Source: CAZFDT01 sp964518335 (lineage in GTDB: Bacteria > Planctomycetota > Phycisphaerae > Phycisphaerales > Phycisphaeraceae). Taken from it: a DNA stretch of 17,517 bases. Location of the stretch: NCBI GenBank assembly GCA_964518335.1, contig CAZFDT010000100.1, positions 1 to 17,517 on the forward strand, in the 5' to 3' direction. The notes below the pieces were generated by a model. That model made no database searches. It worked only from the letters and a program-made list of their open reading frames with translations, and was not told the origin of the DNA. A program made the position numbers and the translations under genes. Positions 13,685 to 17,517 of this stretch are shown piece after piece; position 1 is the first letter of the stretch, and every line of letters begins with the position of its first letter.

Positions 13685-14824
13685 CTACCGGGTCGGTCTG
13701 GCATCGTTCAACCACGTTCGCGAGTCCGGCACATCCATCCACCGCCCACCTTCAGCGATGGACTGTTGGCTGATGAGGCCGGGGAGGGTCATGTCCATGG
13801 CTTCGTGCACACCGATGACGCAGGGGCGTTGCCCAGTGATCGCGGCCACGAAGTCGAGGATCTCAAAGTAGTCGCCACCGCCGTGACCGGCTGCCCTTGC
13901 TCGCTGCAGACCCTCCTTCCATAAGTCAGGCAGAAACGCGTCGTACAGGTCGTCGAGATTCATCCACGCATTGGCGTCCTGGCCACGGGAGCGAAGCCAA
14001 ATGCGGTTCATCTCACCGTGAGAGCGCGCGGACTCATAACAGCCTTCAGTGCCTTGAAGCTGGTAATTGGTCATGGCGTGTGGCCGGTTGGACAGCATGT
14101 CCAGGCGGATCTTTACCAATCCACCCGATGCCATCCTGCACAGCATGACGGTCGTATCCTCTTGTTCATACTGATTGCCACGGGGGTCGAGGTAATGATG
14201 ACCGCTTCCGACACAACACACCTGGGTCACGCGATCGCCGGGCATCCACTGAAGAATGGGGCCGAGGCTGTGCGTGCCGTAGGTGATGCCGTTGATGCCC
14301 GAGTGCCACGTGCGCCGCCACCGCGTGATCTCATTGAGTTGCTTGAGTTCGTGGAGGTATTCGCCGTCCGCGTAATAAGGTGTGCCGAACTCCCCTCGAC
14401 GCACCAACTCACGCACCACCACGTTCTGGGGCATGTACGTGTAGTTCTCCGCCATCATGTACACTTTCTCGCTTCGCTGGCACGCGTCCACGAGTTGCCG
14501 ACACTCCTGGATCGATACGCCAGCCGTCACTTCAGAGAGCACATGCAGATTGTGATCCAACGCGGCGACGGCCTGCGGCACGTGCAGGTGCATCGGCGTT
14601 CCAAGGATGACGGCATCCAGGTCAGATTGCGCAAGCATCGCTTCGTAGTCAACGTAGCGCTCTTTCGCTCCAAGCTTTTCGGCGACGGCGCCGAGACGCG
14701 ATTCATCAATGTCGCACACCGCGTGGATCGCGACATTGACCATGGCATCGCACGCGGCTTTGAAGCTGGCGCCACGTCCACAGGCACCGACAATACCAAG
14801 CTGCAACTTGCTTGTTGTCCTCAT
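13685..14824 (-). CDS. Gfo/Idh/MocA-family oxidoreductase
   Basis: A 379-aa NAD(P)-dependent dehydrogenase-type protein. The N-terminal Rossmann domain carries LGIVGACGRGASF (residues 9-21), the usual dinucleotide loop, then AVCDID and AVILGTPMHLHVPQA. The motif normally reading EKP is here SEVTAG (about 97-102), so the canonical lysine is replaced; this variant occurs in part of the family and may affect catalysis. The C-terminal alpha/beta domain includes RWRRTWHSGINGITYGTHSLGPI with the likely catalytic His185. There is no export signal, so it is probably cytoplasmic. Substrate unknown; the family oxidises or epimerises sugars and sugar-like compounds, and the GH99-like and GH4 neighbours suggest carbohydrate use. 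ATG 14824 is preferred over TTG 14854 because the Rossmann strand follows directly and a GGAAGG/AAAGGG purine tract precedes it. Confidence 0.85.
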   Translation of the reverse strand: MRTTSKLQLGIVGACGRGASFKAACDAMVNVAIHAVCDIDESRLGAVAEKLGAKERYVDYEAMLAQSDLDAVILGTPMHLHVPQAVAALDHNLHVLSEVTAGVSIQECRQLVDACQRSEKVYMMAENYTYMPQNVVVRELVRRGEFGTPYYADGEYLHELKQLNEITRWRRTWHSGINGITYGTHSLGPILQWMPGDRVTQVCCVGSGHHYLDPRGNQYEQEDTTVMLCRMASGGLVKIRLDMLSNRPHAMTNYQLQGTEGCYESARSHGEMNRIWLRSRGQDANAWMNLDDLYDAFLPDLWKEGLQRARAAGHGGGDYFEILDFVAAITGQRPCVIGVHEAMDMTLPGLISQQSIAEGGRWMDVPDSRTWLNDARPTR

Positions 14825-14876
14825 GACGGCAACGACCCTTTCCTTCCGTTCCAACGTATTAGAGCAGAAGACAGCG

Positions 14877-14899
14877 AAAAGGGTATGAGTACATTTTTC
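14877..14899. repeat. left inverted repeat flanking the RAYT gene
   Basis: The 23-bp sequence beginning AAAAGGGTATG recurs in inverted orientation at 15627-15649 with 20 of 23 positions identical. It abuts the -35 box of the transposase promoter. The two copies bracket the gene and may mark element ends or transposase recognition sites. Confidence 0.6.
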
Positions 14900-14927
14900 T
14901 TGACGTGGCCGGAGGCATCGGTAGATT
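14900..14927 (+). promoter_or_regulatory. promoter of the RAYT gene, leaderless geometry
   Basis: TTGACG (14900-14905, five of six matches), a 16-bp spacer and TAGATT (14922-14927, four of six matches). The -10 box ends 6 nt before ATG 14934, so the transcript should begin at the start codon. The GGAGG at 14911-14915 is within the spacer and too far away to act as a ribosome site. Confidence 0.5.
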
Positions 14928-14933
14928 GGGCGG

Positions 14934-15635
14934 ATGCCTCGGACGGCAAGGGTGCAGCCTGGCGGAATGGTGTTTCATGTCCTGAATCGGGGCAATGAGC
15001 GTCGGTCGCTGTTCGCCAGGCCGCAGGACTTCGATGCCTTCGTGCGCGTCCTGGCCGAGGCGATGACGCACGTGCCGATCGACTTGCTGGCGTACTGCGT
15101 GATGCCCAATCACTGGCATCTGGTCGTGCGGCCGCGGGCGGACGGCGACCTGGGGCGGTTCATGCATCGACTGACGGTCACGCACGTGCGGCGATGGCGC
15201 GAGCATCGTCGCAGCGTGGGGCAGGGGCACGTGTACCAGGGGCCGTACAAGTCATTTCCCGTGCAGGAAAATGGGCATTTTCTGATGCTGTGCCGATACG
15301 TCGAGGCCAACGCGCGGCGGGCGAAGCTCACGCCGCCGCGCCAGGCGCAGGCGTGGCGATGGTCGAGCCTGTGGCAGCGTCTGCAGGCGACGCTGCCGGG
15401 CGACGCGATGGACTGGCCGCCGCTGACCCCCTGGCCGGTGCCGCCGCCGCGCCACTGGCTCGATGAGGTCAATCGGGTGCAGGCGTCCGGGGACCTGGAG
15501 CGCATGCGCACGAGCCTGGCGCGCGGCCGACCGCTGGGCACGCCCCCGTGGACCGCCGCCGCCGCCCGTCGCCTGGGCCTGCCCGAAACCCTCCGCCCCC
15601 GCGGCCGACCCCGCAAAGACGCCGCCGATAAATGA
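14934..15635 (+). CDS. REP-associated tyrosine transposase (RAYT, Y1/HUH family)
   Basis: A 233-aa single-strand DNA transposase/endonuclease of the Y1_Tnp family. The opening PGGMVFHVLNRGNERRSLF, the HUH pair H60-W-H62 in VMPNHWHLVV, GHVYQGPYKSFPV (98-110) and the candidate catalytic Y122 in CRYVEANARRA are all present, and the basic C-terminal RGRPRK (223-228) is characteristic of RAYTs. Such proteins nick and rejoin REP palindromes and are usually single-copy, domesticated genes that do not move as classic IS elements. All catalytic residues look intact. No Shine-Dalgarno sequence is present; a promoter positioned for leaderless expression precedes ATG. Inverted 23-bp repeats flank the gene, the right one overlapping its stop codon. 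A BIME-like palindrome at 9077-9126 may be a substrate or product of this or a related enzyme. The gene separates the dehydrogenase from the sugar genes downstream. Confidence 0.88.
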   Translation: MPRTARVQPGGMVFHVLNRGNERRSLFARPQDFDAFVRVLAEAMTHVPIDLLAYCVMPNHWHLVVRPRADGDLGRFMHRLTVTHVRRWREHRRSVGQGHVYQGPYKSFPVQENGHFLMLCRYVEANARRAKLTPPRQAQAWRWSSLWQRLQATLPGDAMDWPPLTPWPVPPPRHWLDEVNRVQASGDLERMRTSLARGRPLGTPPWTAAAARRLGLPETLRPRGRPRKDAADK

Positions 15636-15649
15636 ACGCATACCCTTTT
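15627..15649. repeat. right inverted repeat flanking the RAYT gene
   Basis: Inverted partner of 14877-14899, ending CATACCCTTTT (15639-15649), with 20 of 23 positions matching. It covers the last codons and stop (15633-15635) of the transposase gene, so any selection on it is shared with coding sequence. Two more T residues follow. Confidence 0.6.
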
Positions 15650-15693
15650 TTGGTGACCCGCTGCCGTTGCCGTGTGGCGGACTGCATTGGACG

Positions 15694-15703
15694 AGGTTAA
15701 CCT
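15694..15703. promoter_or_regulatory. palindrome upstream of the WbsX/GH99-like gene
   Basis: AGGTTAACCT is a perfect 10-bp palindrome 69 bp before ATG 15773. CGAGG (15692-15696) and CCTCG (15706-15710) offer an alternative short stem. It could be an operator for a sugar-responsive regulator. The evidence is limited to symmetry and position, and no clear promoter boxes were found around it. Confidence 0.25.
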
Positions 15704-15772
15704 TGCCTCGTTGGGCGTCCATGGGTTGGACACATGCACCGGAGATCAAGCGGATCACACAGGTGAGTATTC

Positions 15773-16882
15773 ATGACGCGATATGACATTGCAGCTTACA
15801 TCTGGCCTTCGTACCACTATGAACCGAGGGTGGAACATTTCTGGCCTGAGAAGGACGGCGAGTGGTACACCGTTCGTCGCGGCGCGCCGCGCTTCCCGGG
15901 TCACGACATGCCACGCATTCCCCTGCTGGGCTATCAGGACGAGGCCGATCCGAAGGTCATGCGACAACACGTCGAATTGGCCTTGAATCATGGGGTCAAT
16001 GTGTTCATCGTGGATTGGTACTGGTACGACAACGCGCCCTGTTTCGAACGACAACTCAACGAGGGCCTGATCCCCGCGCTCGAGGGCACGGACTGCAGGT
16101 TCTATCTGATGTGGGCGAACCACGATGTGGACACACTGTGGAACATGCACGAGGACACCCATTGGGATCGACCCCGCAAGACGCTCTGGAGCGGGCAGGT
16201 GTCGCGGGAGGTTCTCGAGCCGATGTGCGACCGGCTCATCGCCAAGTACCTGACGCATCCGCATTACTATCGAATCGACGGCAAGCCCGTGTTTTCGATC
16301 TTCACCTATCCCAACCTGGTCGATGGTCTTGGCGGGGCCGCGAAGGCGGCCGACGCCTTGGTGTGGATGCGCAGTCGGTGTCAGGCGGCCGGACTGCCGG
16401 GGATGGATATCCAAGCCATTGCCCACCTGTGCGCCGGAGTCGAGGCCGGGGCAAATCTAGCGCCGGGGTCCGAGGCGGACGTGGCCAGGACGCTTGCGTT
16501 TGACGGGGCCACCAGCTACCAGTTCTGCCAGGACGCGGGCCAGACCGGGGATTACGTCACGTGGGCCGATCGTGCGATGCGCAACTGGCCAGCCCATGAG
16601 GCCACGTACGGCACGTACTATCCACACGTGTCCATCGGCTGGGACAACACGCATCGCAACCCTGGATTCGGTGCGGAAAAGGTGGTCGTCAACGCGACGC
16701 CAGATGCGTTTGAGGCTTGCCTCTGGAAAGCCAGAGCATGGCTCGACGCCCGCCCGCAGCAGACGCCGCTGGTCACGATCAACAGTTGGAACGAATGGAC
16801 CGAAGGCAGCTACCTTCTGCCCGACATGCGCTGGGGTTACCGCTACCTGCAGGCCATCCGCAACGTGTTTGGAAGATCGTGA
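15773..16882 (+). CDS. WbsX-like / glycoside hydrolase family 99-like protein
   Basis: A 369-aa protein of the Glyco_tran_WbsX / GH99-like group, a TIM-barrel fold found both in polysaccharide-synthesis loci (WbsX) and in degradative loci. Typical features are AAYIWPSYHYEPR at the N-terminus (the family YYP...H-type opening), GVNVFIVDWYWYD (74-86), and INSWNEWTEGSYLLPD (336-351), which contains the conserved Asn-Glu-Trp-x-Glu likely to line the active site. Length covers the full domain. There is no signal peptide, so it is probably cytoplasmic or part of intracellular glycan processing. AGGTGAG 5 nt before ATG 15773 fixes the start. Catalytic direction (hydrolase or transferase) cannot be read from sequence; the GH4 and dehydrogenase neighbours favour sugar catabolism. 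It converges on the GH4 gene with a 35-bp gap holding the palindrome GACGCGCGTC. Confidence 0.8.
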   Translation: MTRYDIAAYIWPSYHYEPRVEHFWPEKDGEWYTVRRGAPRFPGHDMPRIPLLGYQDEADPKVMRQHVELALNHGVNVFIVDWYWYDNAPCFERQLNEGLIPALEGTDCRFYLMWANHDVDTLWNMHEDTHWDRPRKTLWSGQVSREVLEPMCDRLIAKYLTHPHYYRIDGKPVFSIFTYPNLVDGLGGAAKAADALVWMRSRCQAAGLPGMDIQAIAHLCAGVEAGANLAPGSEADVARTLAFDGATSYQFCQDAGQTGDYVTWADRAMRNWPAHEATYGTYYPHVSIGWDNTHRNPGFGAEKVVVNATPDAFEACLWKARAWLDARPQQTPLVTINSWNEWTEGSYLLPDMRWGYRYLQAIRNVFGRS

Positions 16883-16917
16883 CTCAGGTTGGCGGGGGCG
16901 TTGACGCGCGTCGTTGC

Positions 16918-17517
16918 TCACGCGACCGACGCCGGCTGTTGCCAGTGCTCGGGCAGGCCGTCGCGCTCGGCGTCGATGAGTTCGTCCATGAGCCGATCGA
17001 TGTCGCCGATCGAGTTGGTCAGGGGATCCACGATCAAGGCGCGGCGGAGCAGATCGCGGTCGGCTTCGTACACGGCCTGGGCGGTCAGCTCGTGTGTGTC
17101 GAGGACGGTCTCGCACATGCCGCGAATGCCGCGGGGCATGTCGCCCACCGGCAGCGGGCGCGGGCCGGCCATGTCGATGTCGCAATAGAGCTCCAGGAAC
17201 GCATCGTCGGCCGTGTTCGTCACCGCGCCGCCGTTGTGCGTGTTGATGAAGAAGCGTTTGCCCAGCCCGGCCCACATCGACTCGATCACGTCGGTGGCCG
17301 GGTCGGGTCCGAACTCGGTGTCGAACTCGGCGATGGGCGCCCGGCCGGCGATGTAGTCGTCCACGCGGTCCCACACGCGCTGCGTCCACGCCAGGCGCTC
17401 GGGCACCTCGAAGAGCTTCAGGGGCGGGAAGCGGTCGGCGCCGCTGACGCCGTGACCCTGGTAAAAGCGCACGTACTCCTTGGTGTGGCCCAGCACGGTG
17501 GCGAGGTAGCCCAGGGC
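16918..17517 (-). CDS. GH4-family alpha-glycosidase, C-terminal part (5' end off window)
   Basis: The visible 199 residues are the C-terminal portion of a family 4 glycoside hydrolase (alpha-galactosidase, alpha-glucosidase, alpha-galacturonidase or 6-phospho-glucosidase group). NTHNGGAVTNTADDAFLELYCDID, followed by GPRPLPVGDMPRGIRGMCETVL and HELTAQAVYEADRDLLRRALIVDPLTN, is the typical GH4 C-terminal domain pattern. GH4 enzymes use NAD+ and a divalent metal in an unusual redox-assisted mechanism; the N-terminal NAD-binding domain and most specificity residues are outside the window. The frame is open to the window end, so the GTG at 17496 is not taken as the start. Its family length of roughly 430-480 aa means a little under half is seen. 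Specificity is undetermined, and an intracellular role with the neighbouring dehydrogenase is inferred. Confidence 0.82.
   Translation of the reverse strand, partial: ALGYLATVLGHTKEYVRFYQGHGVSGADRFPPLKLFEVPERLAWTQRVWDRVDDYIAGRAPIAEFDTEFGPDPATDVIESMWAGLGKRFFINTHNGGAVTNTADDAFLELYCDIDMAGPRPLPVGDMPRGIRGMCETVLDTHELTAQAVYEADRDLLRRALIVDPLTNSIGDIDRLMDELIDAERDGLPEHWQQPASVA

Noticed and set aside
15646..15651. T-run after the RAYT gene as an intrinsic terminator
   Set aside because: No GC-rich stem precedes it. The T residues belong to the right inverted repeat.
16903..16912. GACGCGCGTC palindrome between the WbsX-like and GH4 genes as a terminator
   Set aside because: A 10-bp palindrome leaves no loop or U-tract; GC-rich chance symmetry is likely.

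Overview
The window is a GC-rich bacterial chromosome segment with short intergenic gaps. Several traits together point to Planctomycetota, probably the Phycisphaerae: many lipoproteins (HEAT-repeat, LEA-type and paired small ones), a DUF2752 protein, a Gfo/Idh/MocA dehydrogenase beside a WbsX/GH99-like protein and a GH4 enzyme, a REP-associated tyrosine transposase, and several genes with no Shine-Dalgarno sequence and a -10-like box 6-7 nt before ATG. This placement is inferred from gene content; the window has no rRNA or marker protein.

Layout. 177-1598 (+) is a 3-isopropylmalate dehydratase/homoaconitase-type large subunit. It converges on a two-gene minus-strand operon: a HEAT-repeat lipoprotein (1952-4195), then a YkgJ-type CxxCxxCC protein (1604-1948). 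A divergent promoter region with a consensus TATAAT and a cUUCGg hairpin leads to a TPR protein (4398-5762, +). Next on the minus strand come a YqaB-like sugar-phosphate phosphatase (5793-6398) and a membrane methyltransferase resembling methanethiol S-methyltransferase (6448-7221). Across a divergent region holding four hexamers phased at exactly 11 bp lies the plus-strand pair yhbY and LEA-type lipoprotein (ATGA overlap), followed by a small YjbR/MmcQ-like protein, a perfect 21-bp-arm REP/BIME-like palindrome, and a multi-pass membrane protein.

9973-13107 is a minus-strand operon: DUF2752 membrane protein, two related lipoproteins, and a GT4-type glycosyltransferase. It is probably an envelope module. 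Upstream of it is the only long gene-free stretch (13108-13684). A near-consensus minus-strand promoter there would transcribe three copies of a roughly 52-bp inverted-repeat element before reaching DUF2752. This is the most unexplained part of the window.

13685-17517 is a carbohydrate-related region: a Gfo/Idh/MocA oxidoreductase (-), a WbsX/GH99-like protein (+) and the C-terminal part of a GH4 glycosidase (-, runs off the window). It is interrupted by a RAYT transposase gene bracketed by 23-bp imperfect inverted repeats.

No tRNA, rRNA, CRISPR array or phage gene was seen.
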